A stretch of DNA of 64,000 bases, taken from assembly GCF_000283155.1 (NCBI RefSeq), contig NW_004454197.1, positions 15,812,679-15,876,678 of the forward strand, read 5' to 3'. The position numbers and the translations under genes were made by a program. The notes under the pieces were generated by a model that was not told where the DNA came from, did no database searches, and saw only the letters and a list, made by a program, of their open reading frames with translations. Below, in pieces: positions 48,801 through 61,610 of this stretch (position 1 is its first letter; each line of letters opens with the position of its first letter). Source of the stretch: Ceratotherium simum simum (taxonomy: Eukaryota > Chordata > Mammalia > Perissodactyla > Rhinocerotidae).

Positions 48801-51049
48801 CTTTAAGTAATTTTGTTTAGAGCACTGTAAGTCCCTCTGATTTATAATTATTCTTTTGAAATTCAAAAGAACTGTTTCTTCATTTGTGTCTTTTTTGGTT
48901 CTATTAAAGTTTTTGTGTGTTTGCAGTTTGTGCATGTATTTCCCAAGAACCTTCTGTAATCCCGGCATTGCTCCCCTGCCTCCATCTTCTCCACCCTTGT
49001 CACCGCTGCCCCTCAGACTGCCAGGGAGAGGAGGCGTCTCCTCACTGATTCAGTCTTCTCTTCCTCGATTCCAACCTAGACTTGAATGTGGCAATTGGAA
49101 GTTTGGTTTTATTTGCAACCCTTCCTTCCTTAGCTCACCAATCCTTCCCTTTTAAGCTCAGCTCGTTATTTTTCTATCTCTTCCTGTGACTTTCCATCTT
49201 AGCCTGCTTTCTTCTTTTAGTTCTTTGTAACAGTTTCATAAAAAAGAACCGTTCTCTGAATTATTTTGAACATATCATTTACTCCACTGTGCGTTGTTCC
49301 ATCTATGGCCACTTTCTATGGGATTCTAAATAGATTAGTCAGGAAGCAACTGCAATTCCTGCTCTCAGATGTTGAAATTCTTTCTAAATCTGTCTCTGCC
49401 AGATGTGTTTTGCTGGTGGGGACTACACTTCCCAGGATCCAGCATGTCCTTGCCTGTCCCCCTCCTACTCCACTTCTTGCCTGATACTTCTCTGGAAGTT
49501 GTTTGGATGGATGTTAATGAATGGATTTAGAGCATTTTCTGAAAATACGTTTCAGGGAACAGTAGTTCTTCCGAATATGTATAGATGTTCAGGAAAAAGT
49601 AAAAATGCCATGTATTCAAATGCATTTAAGAAATATTGAAGGAAACAGAACCATAAAAGCTTCTTTGCTGAGTGGCTTCTGAGAGCATTTGATGGCTCTG
49701 TCGCTCCTTGAGATGGAGCCAGACCAGTCTTTTTGAGATGCATCTTGTAAGACTGATGTTCTGCAGAGCACCTGTGGGGGATCTTTGCTGTCACGTGTTT
49801 GGGAAGATGTAGAAAATTGCATGGCTGCCAAGGAGCAGGAAGCACTGACTGGGAGAATTGATGCACACTATTCAGGTTAGTGTAGACCCTGAGCTCCAGT
49901 CTCAGGGGTAAGCAAAGAAGGGAAGGGTGATGTTAGAATACCTGCCTGTGGTGTTTCAGAAAGGCAAGGCTCTCCTGTCTTTTGCAGGAAAGCATAGGTA
50001 TTCCAATGATTATATCTCTCAATCCATATCCATCGACCTTATAGTCGGAGGAAATTCTCCCAGTATTTACAGTAGGATGACTACCAGTATTGTCTTCATC
50101 TTTTTTCTTTGATCCCTTTTTTTTAAATCATTTTTGTGTCTTCACAAATATTTTAGTTAGAAGTTGGGAGAGAATGTGCTATCTGCCATTTTAAATCAGA
50201 GACCTGTGTAAATGGTGCAAGAGGTTGGTAAATAATCCACACTGAATTTGTTGTCTCTTTGGGGGCAGGGAAAGCAAGCACTGGAAGTATGCCAACTTTA
50301 CACTTCCCCTTGAGTGTTTGGCCTCCAGGGCATGGTTGTGCTGTCTCATGATTACAGCAGGCAAATTCAGGTTCTTATCTCTGGCTCAGCTGCCTTTCAC
50401 AGCATGTGGCTCTGTCGGCACCCAGCGGTAAATACTGGCTGCACCCCCCGGCACTGGTTTAGAAGTAGAACTTTGAACTTGCCACTACTTAATCCCCATC
50501 AAAGGTGAGTTGAGAGAAAAACATTTTTCATAGATTCCCTGAAAGCTATTCAATCTGTCAATCCTTGGGACACTGTAGTGTTTAAAATCTGGTAAAGCTG
50601 GGCTCCAACAAGCTTCCTCTGTTGAGAATTGCTTTCCTCCATGGAGACCCATTTCATCAAATATTTTTGGTGTGATATCATTGACTGTCATCGAGGGACA
50701 TGGTTAGAAACACACTTATGAAACTCATTACTGACTTTATTGTGAACATGATGAAAACATTCACGGCCTGACATGTTTTCTCTATAAGCACCCATGCACT
50801 GAGATTCAGTCTCAGAGACAGAAATAGCTATGCTTGTTTTTGTCCTGTGATGTTATAAATCAAGTCAATGATTAGATTACTGATCATATTAAGTAGCTAA
50901 AATGATGGGTGAGAGAGTTGATATTTAAATCATTATGGCGGGCTGGTAGAGGCTCACCAAGTAACCTCAGCAGGGGAAAATCTACAGCCTTCGTTTGGGT
51001 AAAAACAATCAATTGAAACACCTGTCCTGTCCTGACAGCGCGATTAATT
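48801..51049. other. Intron sequence, nothing firmly recognised
   Basis: About 2.2 kb with short open frames only. The stretch 50850-51049 is AT-rich with several ATTA/TAAT-type motifs and could be a regulatory element, but there is no direct proof. No exon-like pair of splice sites with a conserved frame was seen. Confidence 0.5.
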
Positions 51050-51353
51050 CAGCATTTCCAAAAGTGTGTTCTGAGCAACTGTTCTTTGAGGAGATGCTTC
51101 CCAAAAGAAGGGGGACCCTGGGGAAAACTAAATATGGGAAACGCTGTATGTTAAATCTGTCTTATGATGATTCACAACACACATTAGCATATTAAAAGTT
51201 TGTAGTAAAGAAATATGTTTAATTTTTGTTGTATCCATTTTTTCTTCCAAAGTTCATTTACTACAGGACTTTTGTTGTTGCTTCTGCTGTATTCCTCATA
51301 GGACCTAGTACTATTTGAGGAGTACTCTGTAGAATTCACTTTAGAAAAGGCTG
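51050..51353. mobile_element. hAT-type non-autonomous DNA transposon
   Basis: Starts CAGCATTTCCAAAAGTG and its right end read in reverse is CAGCCTTTTCTAAAGTG, so the ends are terminal inverted repeats (14 of 17 match). Flanks GATTAATT (51042-51049) and GGTTAAAT (51354-51361) agree at 6 of 8 positions, fitting an old 8-bp hAT target duplication. No transposase is encoded. Confidence 0.75.
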
Positions 51354-52139
51354 GGTTAAATCCTTCAGCCTAAGGCCAGTGAGATTTTCCTCACACCGAC
51401 TGTCTCTTGCTATAATAATGTTCTTTTTTCCATATACTCTTCATTATCTGCCTGGAACATTTTCTTTACAATAATAGTAATAGTTCCCATTGTGGGGTGT
51501 CTGGGACACATTATACCTTGTATAAAGTTAATATCAATAAGCATAACAGGAATGCTGAAAGGTGGGGCCCTGAAAAGACCATCTGGCACCGAGGTTGGAG
51601 AACTGCATGTGACAGCTGGCGATCCAGGAGCAGGACCCAGTCCTTCATTCACATCTTTACTGACCTTCTTCCAGGCCTGTGCTGGATTCTGAGTAAAGTT
51701 ACAAATAAGATAGAGACGTTGTCTCCAAGGGCTTAACATCCGGAGTGGTGCCAGACAAGTGACACACAGGGGCCCAGCATATGACGGGAGCTGGGGCAAG
51801 AGACTCAGAAGAGGAAGTGACTAGTCGAGGTTCAGACTAGTCAGCTCAGAGCACACCTGAGCTGCTGGATGGACAGGAGCTGCCAGGTGGGTGAAGGCTA
51901 AAGAGTCCCAGCAGAGGAAGCACAAGCCACATCCCTGTGGCACGCAGCACAAAGATGTGTGGAAGGAACAGCCAATAGTTGCTTCTGCCTAAGGCACTGG
52001 GTTTAGGGTAGCTGGACCATAGAACTCTTGGGGAGATGAAGGTGGGAGATGGAAGATGGGCCTGGAGAGGCTGCCAAGGCCTATCCTCGGGTGCTGAACT
52101 ACAGAGAGTGGGCATGCATCTGCGCTATGCAAGAAACAC

Positions 52140-52335
52140 TTGAGCTGGGATCTAACACCCAACACTTGCCAGACGTTTAATCTTGAGAAAACTACTTAGA
52201 AACTTGGTAAAGGCCTTTTTCTTCACTTGTTATGTGAGGATAGAAGTGGAGCCCACCTCATGGGACTTTTGGCAAGGCTTAAATAAGATAGGATGGGCTT
52301 AACCCAGTGCCTGGGGCATCATCTGTGTTCCATAT
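52140..52335 (+). repeat. MIR-like element
   Basis: MIR body order can be followed: 'gagctgggatctaacaccc', 'tgtgaggatagaagtggagc', 'ccacctcatgggac', then 'cccagtgcctggggcatc'. Diverged. Confidence 0.6.
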
Positions 52336-52339
52336 AGAT

Positions 52340-52650
52340 TACCTGTTATGTAATTAGCTAGTTATCCATTATGGGAATAGCCACTGAGGAATGTGGGATA
52401 TGTCCAAAGGCAGTGGGGAGCCACCAAAGGATATTAAAAGGGGTGATGGCATGGTTAGGTTTCATTTTACAAAGATCATTCTGTGTAGTGAGGGGTTGGA
52501 GGGAAGAGAGACTGGAGGTGGGAGGGATGGGAGGGAGGCCTTTGAAATAGTTTAGGAGAGAGATATTGGGAGTATGGACGAAGACCGGCAGGGAGGCTGG
52601 AAAGTGTTGACGGATTCAAAGGAGCAGTAGAAGGGAGATGGGACTTGGCT
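52340..52650. repeat. Ancient MIR/L2-age repeat block
   Basis: Text such as 'ggcagtggggagccac', 'ttttacaaagatcattctg' and 'ggagggaggcctttgaaata' matches a widespread mammalian repeat class also seen elsewhere in this window. Family name uncertain. Confidence 0.55.
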
Positions 52651-53860
52651 GCTTGGAGGACGAGGTTACCATTGATAACTGGGGCCTTGACTTCTAGAAG
52701 CACACATGAGCCTGGAAGTGGTCCCAGGACCGTATGTCTTATAGAGGAGTGGAGTGTGCTCTTTGTTGTTCCAGAAGGACACGACTATCAGAAGACAGCT
52801 TTCAACTCGAGTGAGTTTCTGACAGAGCTGTGAGAAGACAGCATAGGCTGCTTTGTGAGGTAGTGAGAGCCCCATCGGGGAGTATGCAAGCAGAGTCCAG
52901 ATGCTATGAAGGAGATTTCTGTTGTCAGTGGGATTTGACTAGCTAACCTCCAGAAGTCCTTCCAATTCTAGGTTTCTGTAATTCTGAGCTCTTCCAGATT
53001 CTGAGGTAGTTGGTGGTTCCTAAAACCGTAGTCATAAAGAGGGGGACAGATTTAGGACCAAACCACACAAATGACATGAAATGCAGCGTTTTCTTCTCTG
53101 TCATGACGGAGGGATCTGCGTATTTGGATCCAGGCTGGGCAATCTTGCATCCTTCATATTGGAAGCATATTAACACCTGCGTCAGCCCATGTGGGTACCT
53201 GGTGGCTCCGGCTCAGGATGGGGTGCGTGTCCACCATTTGTGGGCCCCCAATCCCAGTGCATGTTGAGGGCCAAAGCTAGGCATGTTGGGCTTCATACCT
53301 GCATCTCCCTGAGGATGCTGATACAGATTTCCTCTGTTGTAGAGTCTGTCTATCAGGTATGTTATCCATTAACAATTATTTTCTTTGAAGGTGGTAAAAA
53401 GAGAGGACCGTGTTGACCCACATGGAACACCTTTATCCATGGCGAGTTCTCTTTGCTGCTGGGTGCCTGCCTCAGGTGGGAGTGGAGGGGGACAGGGTGT
53501 GGCAGAGCCCAGAGCAGGCACCTGACTATGTCTGAGATGTTCTGCATTATCCTCATTGCTGTCTTTCTGATGGGCCAGAGCCTTGACTGCCCTCTGCTTT
53601 GCTGGCCCCTCTCTCAGGAGCCCTGCATTCTGGTTTAGTTTTGTTGGAAGGGGAGGCAGACTCAGGATCACTGTGGCTCCCCCTGCAGAACTCTGGGGTG
53701 TTATTTCCGTTGTTGCATTGGGGTATCAGGAGGGAGGGACTTCAATTTCAAGAGGAAGAAGACAACGTCTTTTGAGAAGGCCTGGAGCGGCCCTGCCTTT
53801 GAACCTGTCCTGTGGATCTGGGCCTCAGACAGAGCTGCAGCTGTGGCTTTGTGTAGGCTG

Positions 53861-54303
53861 CGCGGTGAGGAGCGTCGCGGGGAGGCCTTCAGCAACTCTC
53901 AGCTCGGGTCATGAGCTGGATTCCAGGGTAATAAGCCCTGCATCCCGCCGGAGAACAAACCATTTCAGCAAGAAAGAGGATTCTGGCTTCCAGTGTCTGA
54001 TGTCTTACTATGAAGTACGGCCCAGAGGAAAAATCATTTAAAAAAGATCGAAAGGCACCTCTTCAGGGCTCCCTCCGCTGGTGGAAATATCGATACAAGT
54101 TTTATTTGAGGCTCCGAGCCCCGTGGCTTCATCCTGAGACGGGGACGCCGCTGTTTGCATTTCAGAACAGACAGCCACAGCTTGTTTCTCCTGCTGCCGC
54201 CGCCGCTGCCTTCGCGAGCTGCGCGTGTCGCGGTGGCTCTCTGCCGGCACTGGCAGTGGGACGTGATCCTCCAGCGGGCTGGGCAACGGTTCCAGGGAGG
54301 CCG
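53861..54303. promoter_or_regulatory. CpG-dense block (candidate CpG island)
   Basis: By hand count there are 31 CpG dinucleotides in 443 bp, far above the rest of the intron outside SINE heads. The densest part (54181-54240) holds CCGCCGCCGC and CGCGAGCTGCGCGTGTCGCG. It is not an ERE or other repeat that I recognise. No clear exon with a splice donor follows. Overlapping open frames (54034-54597 minus, 54010-54498 plus) are expected in CpG-rich DNA and show no domain. Confidence 0.6.
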
Positions 54304-54785
54304 AGGTCCCAGGCCTGTGGAAGGAGATTGGGGGAAAGGCAGGCTACGGTTTGGCCTGGAGTGGACAGGAACTTGAGTTACGTGGAGCCCGTAAAGGCAC
54401 TTCCCTCCTCTGCTGGCCCCGCAACCTTCCTGCTGCCCAGGCCTCAGGGCCTCTGCTGCTCCCTCCCTCCTCGTGCTGCCATCCTCCCCACTGGCTGAAC
54501 AGCTGGACCCTCCCCTCCACCCCCTTGCTGCGGCCCCTACACGGAGGCCCGGGGTCTCCCCGCTTCTCTTTCCTGAGCTCCACCATCTCCTTTTCATCTC
54601 CTTCTGTTGCTTTCTAATCTCAACTTTTGCCTCTCTTCTTAGATTTCTTTTCCCTCTGAGACCATGTTATCTGTAACTTCTTTGAGACTGGGGAGAATGT
54701 GTGTCTGAACTCTTCATCTTTTTTTCTTCTCTTCCTAAGACATAATTCCTTGTGATGGATATTACATTTTCTTGATCCGCTCTTT

Positions 54786-54887
54786 TTTTTTTTTTTTTTT
54801 TTTTTGTGAGGGAGATCAGCCCTGAGTTAACATCCATGCCAATCCTCCTCTTTTTGCTGAGGAAGACTGGCCCTGAGCTAACATCCG
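54786..54887 (-). mobile_element. ERE SINE, tail part, cut by an assembly gap
   Basis: Reverse ERE tail side: T run, then two units with the variant 'gagttaacatcc' in the first. It is cut at 54887 by 100 Ns. Target-site duplication TGATCCGCTCTTT lies at 54773-54785, with its partner at 55278-55290 after the second ERE piece. Confidence 0.9.
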
Positions 54888-54987
54888 NNNNNNNNNNNNN
54901 NNNNNNNNNNNNNNNNNNNNNNNNNNNNNNNNNNNNNNNNNNNNNNNNNNNNNNNNNNNNNNNNNNNNNNNNNNNNNNNNNNNNNNN
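54888..54987. other. Assembly gap (100 N)
   Basis: A run of exactly 100 Ns, the usual placeholder for a gap of unknown size. Confidence 0.99.
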
Positions 54988-55063
54988 AAGGAAATAATAA
55001 TTTCCTATCTTTGTTATATCTGGGATTCTGATTACTTTTTTAGTTCATGAAAACTTTTATTTT

Positions 55064-55277
55064 GTGAGGAAGATCAGCCATGAGTTAACATCCATGCCAA
55101 TCCTCCTCTTTTTGCTGAGGAAGACTGGCCCTGAGCTAACATCCGTGCCCATCTTCCTCCACTTTATGTGGGATGCCACCTCAGCATGGCCGGACAAGCG
55201 GTGCGCCGGTGGGATCGGAACCAGTCACCAGCAGCGGAGTGCGGCGCACGTAACTGCTACGCCACAAGGCCGGCCCC
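55064..55277 (-). mobile_element. ERE SINE piece after the gap
   Basis: It repeats the same tail segment (55064-55145 matches 54806-54887 at 80 of 82 positions, including the unusual 'gagttaacatcc') and continues through a head with GGGATCGGAACC to the GGCCGGCCCC end. It ends at the partner target-site duplication at 55278. Between the gap and this piece, 54988-55063 is not ERE sequence. Confidence 0.9.
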
Positions 55278-55290
55278 TGATCCGCTCTTT

Positions 55291-56705
55291 CTGATGTTCC
55301 TTTCTTCCCTGTGCCTGCTCCTCCCTCCGCCACCCATTTTGGGGGGATATTCTGTTTTCATATTGATCGTTGCTTTCTTTCTGGTTGTCACCCATCTTTG
55401 AGCCGTGCTAGCTCCCTGTTAAAGGAAGTTCGGGGAGGGGTTGGGGCTGGGGTGAGAGGGAGCCGGGGGGGCAGTCCTCTACCTCCATGGGAATCCGTGA
55501 TGCTCTCGTGCAAAGTCTTCAATTCATTTTGTCCTCGGTGTGTGTCTCTTCATGGTTTTCAGGATTCAAAATTTGAAGGGACTTTCAGAAAATCGCCTTA
55601 AGATCCTCAGTCTCCTTGTTTTGACTTGGGCTGTCTGCCCTCAGCTCCACCTCGTCTGCAGTCTCTCTTCTGGCTCAGGTCCGGCTGGAGGCCACAGCAA
55701 GGCCTTTCCCTGCTCAGTCCCCTGTTGTGTTTAGGGGCTGACATTAATGTCACTCTTCAGTGACATTACTCACTTCTTCTGTGGGCTCTGCAACACTCAT
55801 CTGGGGACACCTGTGCTCTGCTCATTAGCAGCTGTCTCTTTACTCAGGGCTACCACCTGGCAGTGTGCTCAGTCACTGTGGTTTGAAGTCTGTGGGGGTG
55901 AAGGTCCCTCCTTGTCTTTGAGAAAGGCAGGATTGGAGGGGGAGCAGATTATGGGGGCAGTAGAGTGTGCCTCTCCCCGGCCCTCGGGAGACCAGGGCCA
56001 GAGCCAGTGAGTTTCTCCCTTCTGCTTCAGAGGGCGTCAGGATATGGCTGGTATTTTGGAAAGTTCCTCTAACAGGAGAGCAGGAGCTGGTGGCAAAGCA
56101 CTGCCTGCAACCTGTGACGAGGGCTTGGTTGGGGTGGTTGGTAGGGGTAGGAAGGAGGAGGCTGAGGAGGAGGAGTGACAGGCCGGATGCCCCTATAGTG
56201 ACAGGTGCCCGACTCTGTGACAGCCTTGTGTCCATCAGCAACCACCTCTGTTCTCGACCTCTGGATGCTCACTCGTCGAGCAGGGTGGTGTCCATCCCCA
56301 TGTGTGCCTGACCAAGCCAGAAGCCAGAGTGGACCAAGCAGCTGGCTACTCCCGCCAGGCGGCTCCTGGTCTGACCCAGGGTAGAGACAGGCCCAAAGCC
56401 AGTGACCCTAGCGTGTCCTGGTCCCCCTCATGATGGGGCTTGAACCCTCCCCACCTCATCCCATCTGCCGCCCCCAGCTCTGCTCAGCTAGCCGGTCCCC
56501 CATGACCAAGCTTCCTTTCTGTTCAGCTCTCAATCTCCGTGTAGTTTCTCTGTCCTGCCGTCTCCTCACAGATGCAGACCTTGTTTGTTTCTTGCAAGTT
56601 TCCCTTTTTCAAGGCCTGAAATGGCCCCTAGGTGTAGAGCCAGGTCCCCTGAGGACAATCGCCTGGTGATAAACTGCTGGTGCTTGGCGAACTGAGTGTC
56701 GTCTC
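55291..56705. other. Intron sequence, nothing recognised
   Basis: GC-moderate unique-looking sequence. Open frames up to 122 codons without domains. No repeat family recognised. Confidence 0.5.
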
Positions 56706-56709
56706 GTTT

Positions 56710-57130
56710 AATCATTCTTCTGCTCAGTCTACATTTATTGAGTTCTCGGTATCCACCAGTCATGGGTTAGGTGTCAGGGAAATGACAACGGACAGAAGGA
56801 GACACAGCCTTGTGCTCCCACGTTAGAGTCTGGTGGCGGTCCTTGCCCCACCCAGTAGACATTGTCAGTGATGCTCTGAGTGCTGTCACTGAGGGGGACA
56901 GGGTGCTCCAGGAGAACACACAACAGTGGTCCCAGCCCTGCTGGTGGCGACATCAGGATAAGCTTCCGGACACAGTAACATCTAAGCTGAGGCCAGAAGC
57001 AGAGTCAGGCAGAGGAGTGGAGAAGAGAGGGCTCCCCGCAGGTGGAAGAACAGGTGTGTATGCCCAGAGGCATGGGGCGGGTGGGTGCTGCTATCCCGGA
57101 ACTGGGGGCTCTTCAGGGAAGACGAAGCGG
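56710..57130. repeat. Ancient MIR/L2-age repeat block
   Basis: Text in order: 'tctacatttattgagttctc', 'gacaacggacagaagga', 'catctaagctgaggccaga', 'cagaggagtggagaagag'. This is the same repeat class as at 10535 and 58540. Confidence 0.5.
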
Positions 57131-57919
57131 GTGAGTAGCAGGGCCTGTCACCTAGATTCTTGGAAACCACACCTGTGTGTTTGGACTGTATTCTGAGGGT
57201 AGTGGGAGGTTTGCATTTTACGAGATTACTCTGCCACTGTGTGGGGATGATTAGGACACGCTGCGGCTGGACCCGAGGGGTGGTGAGAACAGAGCCACAC
57301 CTCTGTTCTGTACCTCTGCCACCTTGACAATGAGGCCCCCAAATCGTGTGGGTGCCTTGGGGACTGTCCACCCCATGGGCAGGTCTGAAGTCAGCCCAGG
57401 CCCTCCCCCTCTGTTCTGAAACCTGAGAGTGTTTGCTGCTTTAGCTGTGGCAAAGGAATCCATAAGGCCAAGCTGATGGCGTCACCCCAACCTGCCTGTG
57501 CCCCCAGAGGGGCTGTTTGATACCAAGAACCATACATTGTCCCGCACACTGCACCAGAAGCTCTGCAAACCCACTCTTTACCCTCAGATGGTCTTTGTCC
57601 AAAACCCCCATTGTCCATAAGTGCAAGCTGAGGTCCGGGGAGAGACACGACTGTTGATTATTCCTCTGGATTCGAGGTGCCAGCAGTCCCTCTGTGGATG
57701 CCCTGGCATCTTGCCCAGGCCCTCGGGGCTGGTCTCAGCCTGCACGTGAGCGGCAGTGTTCTGGGGAGTGTCGGCTTTGGCAGGTGTCTTGGTCCCAGAG
57801 CCAGCTCTGTGGCTCCTGCTTACACAGTCAGAATCCCGAAATTTGAAAATAGATCATAAATAGACATGTGGGTGACCTAAATCCGAGTGGAGTGGGGCAC
57901 CCTGGGGGAAGACGGAGCT

Positions 57920-57950
57920 TATTTATTTATTTATATGTATTTATTTATAT
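57920..57950 (+). repeat. TTTA tetranucleotide repeat
   Basis: Short run of TTTA units with one ATG interruption. Confidence 0.85.
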
Positions 57951-58539
57951 CCTGCCTCATCCCGAAAAGGGATTAGCAGCAGCTTACAGAAATACTTAAT
58001 GTACAACTAGAGGTTTCTTTTTTTTTCCCCCTAATCAAGAAATGGGGGAAATCAGAGGAAAGAGAAAATGAGGGCAGGGATGCGAGACAAAGATGGTGGA
58101 AAGATTAGTATACAGAACACAGGCGCCCACTCCGCCTCCCACCCACTGTGCTCTCCAGCCCAGCTGTATTTCCTGGGAGAGTCCTGACTTGGGCTGAAGT
58201 GTCTAAGTCACCCCAAGCCCTCCCAGCTGGTGCAGTTTGGTGCCCAGTGACTCATCTGCTAAGAACTTGATCAGTTACTAGAGGTCAGCTCCAGATGCTC
58301 CTTATGTGCCTTGGAGCCTCCTACTAGCCACAGTGAAGAAGGAAACAAGTCCTGGTCAAAGCGCCAGGCTATCCTAAGGCAAAAGTAAGTCAGGTATGCC
58401 AGGAGAAGATGAGCCTTCCCCGGCACTCAGGACTGAAGAAATCTTCAGTTGATGATGTATGTTTAGAAACAATTAGTGTTTGCCTTTTATCAGAGAATAA
58501 ATTCATGTGACCAGCCAAAAAATCCTTACTGACCGTCCT

Positions 58540-58830
58540 CTGGGCCAGTCACTGAGCCAGGTGCTGCAGAGAAGACAACAGGGAGCCAGGCCATGGCAAG
58601 AACACACCTAAACATAATAATTCAAGGTCATGGTAAATGCTAAGAAGGAAACAGGAGGGGTTCTGACGGACGGCGATGGGGTGGTGCTGGCTGCAGGGCT
58701 GTGTTCTGCAGAGTTCTTTCTGAGGAGGTGATCTACAAACGGAAACCTAAACGTTGAGATGGAGAAAGACACATGCAGAGCCAGGGAACCGTGTTGCAAG
58801 CAGAGGAAAGGAGAGGGCAGAGGCAGCCGG
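58540..58830. repeat. Ancient MIR/L2-age repeat block
   Basis: Text such as 'gggccagtcactgagccagg', 'gagaagacaacagggagcc', 'tctgaggaggtgatctac' and 'cagaggaaaggagagggca' follows the same order as the block at 56710. Confidence 0.5.
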
Positions 58831-61420
58831 GTGAGACAACCCTTGGGGAGGTCTAGGGAGTGGTGGAGGTCAGTTTGGCTTCCATGTGTCTCTGACTTCA
58901 CAGCTCCTCTCCTGCCCTAGGTCTCCAGGGGCCTCTGCCAGAAAGCCTGCCTCTGAGACTAGTCCAGGTGCGAGGCTGGCCTTCTCGGAGGCAGGATTGG
59001 CTTAGAAGGATTCAACAGTTCTGCCTCTTACAGCCGACGAGTGCCCCAGGCCTGGGTGGATGCTGGGTCAGGGCAGCTGTGTTTCAGCAGGAGCCTTCAT
59101 CTTCTGCGGTCAGGATTAGCCTCCCCTGATGAAACGGACTAGGAGCCTGCATGCCTGAGGGTTTGGAATAGGAGTCTTCATGCCTTTAACATCTGGGGAT
59201 AAGGATTGGAACAGAGAACCGAGGACAGGAAGCCAGGCACCCTCTAAGAGGAGCCCTAATCCTCCAGGGATCAAGGGGTTCCTCCAAGAGTGTCCATGGC
59301 TATAGTTTTTAGCTCACGATTCCCTGAGGATTGCATGGTAAAGAACTGCATGTGGGGACCCTCTTGTCGTTGTCTCAGCTTACCCATTGCTGGGAAGTAC
59401 CTCGTCCCCAGGATAGAGGCCAGGGGGCCACACTCAGTGGTATATTTAGGACATAGAGGAAAGTGACCTTGCCTGGCTTCCCCCACCAGTGAGATCTGAT
59501 CATGGGCATTACGTGGTACAGGAGGACCCGGGTTAGACTTATCTTCCTTCCTTCTTATCAGATATTGACTTTGAGAGAGAGAGCAAGAGGGACGTTGGGA
59601 GGATGTGGAGGGCAAATAGAGAGGCTGTCTTGGATGGGACCTATCCCATGGGAGGCGGGGTCTCAAGATTTCCTCTGAGTGGTTATCCTTCTGAGGCTCT
59701 ATATCACCGCAGAGGCTCCTGGGTCAAGGTTGGTTGGGTGTGTTAGAAGTGCTATCCTTCACATGTGTGACAAGGGAAATAGGGCTGGGAGCTTGATTGT
59801 TGGGGTGATGTGGCAGCATTGCCAACACTCTCGGTTCATGGACACATCTGTACTTTGGTTCTCAACGCAGATGGCAGGTGCCAACAGGCAAACCTTTGAA
59901 CCTGAAAACGAAAGCTGGCCTGGTAGCAGCTTGCAGATTTTCAGGAAAGCATTTAAGTTGGATTCAATATTTGTTGGTGAATATAAGGAGCAGAGATAAT
60001 AATCTAGCAACATGAGCCAAGCTGTACAAGCCCCATGTCAGGCCCTGGGGTTTCTGCCCTTGCAAGAATAGCTACCAGGTAAGAGGAGGCCACATGGAAC
60101 CGCAAATCTGCTGGTTTACTTACATTGACTAAGACTGTATCTCCAGGGAGTATGATCAGCCTGCCATGGCAAGAGTTTCCAGTGTTTTCAGGCTCTGTTC
60201 ACTATGTTCTTTCCAAGCATCTCCCCAGAGAGAATGGGTGCCCTCTTTGCAATCTGCCACACCCTCCTTCCTTCCTTACTTGCTGGGCCCAAGTCACTGT
60301 CTAGCCCTACAGTGAACACCTGTCTCCTCTGGCCAGGATCTCTGCACCTCCCTACCCCTTACCATATTCCATAAGGAAAGTTTCTCCCCGCAGAGAAGGA
60401 GTAAAGCAAGAAAGTGAAAGGCTGGCAAGCTCTGGGCATCAATACTTTCTTATTTTTTTCTTTCATTCATCAACTCTTAATTGGTGTCTGCTGTCTGTCA
60501 GACGCTCTGCTAAGGGTAATTAAAAGGCAAAATGATTTCTTTTTTTTTTTTTTTTTCTTTCATGAAGTTCATAGCCTTCTGAGGGTGATCAGTGATTAAG
60601 CAGTTACGACCTGGTAAGGGTTTACAGAATAACAGGAGACGAGAGCAGAGAGCGTAACCAGTAGCAAACCCTGGGGAGTGATTTTGGAGTGGATTCTGTG
60701 AGCCGCAGGGACCCTGCTTAGGCCCAGGAGAAGAAGTGTCATGCATAGGAGGAAACTTTAGTGGGGAATGCCTGGCAGCACGGGCCCCTCGCTAATGGGT
60801 ATCAGAAGGACAGCTCATCTGAGAAGGGCTGGGCCTTGGCTGTAGACATACCTGTTGAGACTGGCCAAGAGGTGGTCTGGCCTGGGAGATAGGCCAGAGG
60901 TGGAGGTCCAGCTGGTGGGGCAGTGCGCTTGGCTGGGCATATGCCTGACTCCATCCATGGTTCAAACAAATGGGTGGCCCCGGGTGTCCACGTAGTGGTA
61001 GATGTCACTGAAACTGGGCAGGCTCTGGGAAGGGAAGTAGAGTTGGTTGGGCAGGAGAGATCCATGACATCAGCTCCCAGTTTTCCCACCCCAGGATTCA
61101 AAATAGGGTTCAGTTCCTAGAGGGGAGACAAGGGAAAGGGAGTGAGGCCTGGATATTGGAGGCTAGCATGGAGGGATACACAGCCTGTGGACAAGCCAGG
61201 AACTGCTCAGGTGGCAGCCTTACCCGTGGGACCTTTTATAAGTGGAGTCCAGGTGGACAGCAGAGCTGTGACTCAGAGGGCAATGCAGATTTCATGGCCA
61301 AGGCAGCTGTAGGCTAAAAGTCCTTCCACCCAAGGTCACCATCATTTGGATCTGGGGGCCAGACTGGGTGTGAGGATGGGAGCAGCAGCAGGTCCAGCAG
61401 GGTCTGGGAGCAGCCAGAGC
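58831..61420. other. Intron sequence, mostly unrecognised
   Basis: No gene seen. A T run at about 60539-60556 is followed by 'catgaagttcatagccttct', which resembles the common MIR/L2-age repeat class. The rest looks unique. Confidence 0.5.
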
Positions 61421-61424
61421 AGGG

Positions 61425-61610
61425 GAGGGAGCTGTCACATTTACCAGGCCTTTCTCCTTGCCAGGCACAGTCTGTCCTGGACACTCTGTGTCTGTGATCT
61501 CACTACAACGTTCCATGAATGGGAATGGTCTCTCCATCCACCAAGGAGAACAGTGAGGCTCAGAGGGAGTCTAAGTCACCTGCTAGTGTCTCAGTCGTCC
61601 TTGGTAGATG
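61425..61610 (-). repeat. MIR-like element
   Basis: Reverse MIR layout: 'tttaccaggcctttctcct', 'tgccaggcacagtctg', 'aacagtgaggctcagaggga' and 'agtcacctgctagtgtctcag'. Confidence 0.65.

Noticed and set aside
54034..54597. Open frame of 187 codons on the minus strand, the longest in the window
   Set aside because: It lies over the CpG-dense block, where stop codons are rare by composition. The sequence is rich in Arg, Gly and Ser with no domain.
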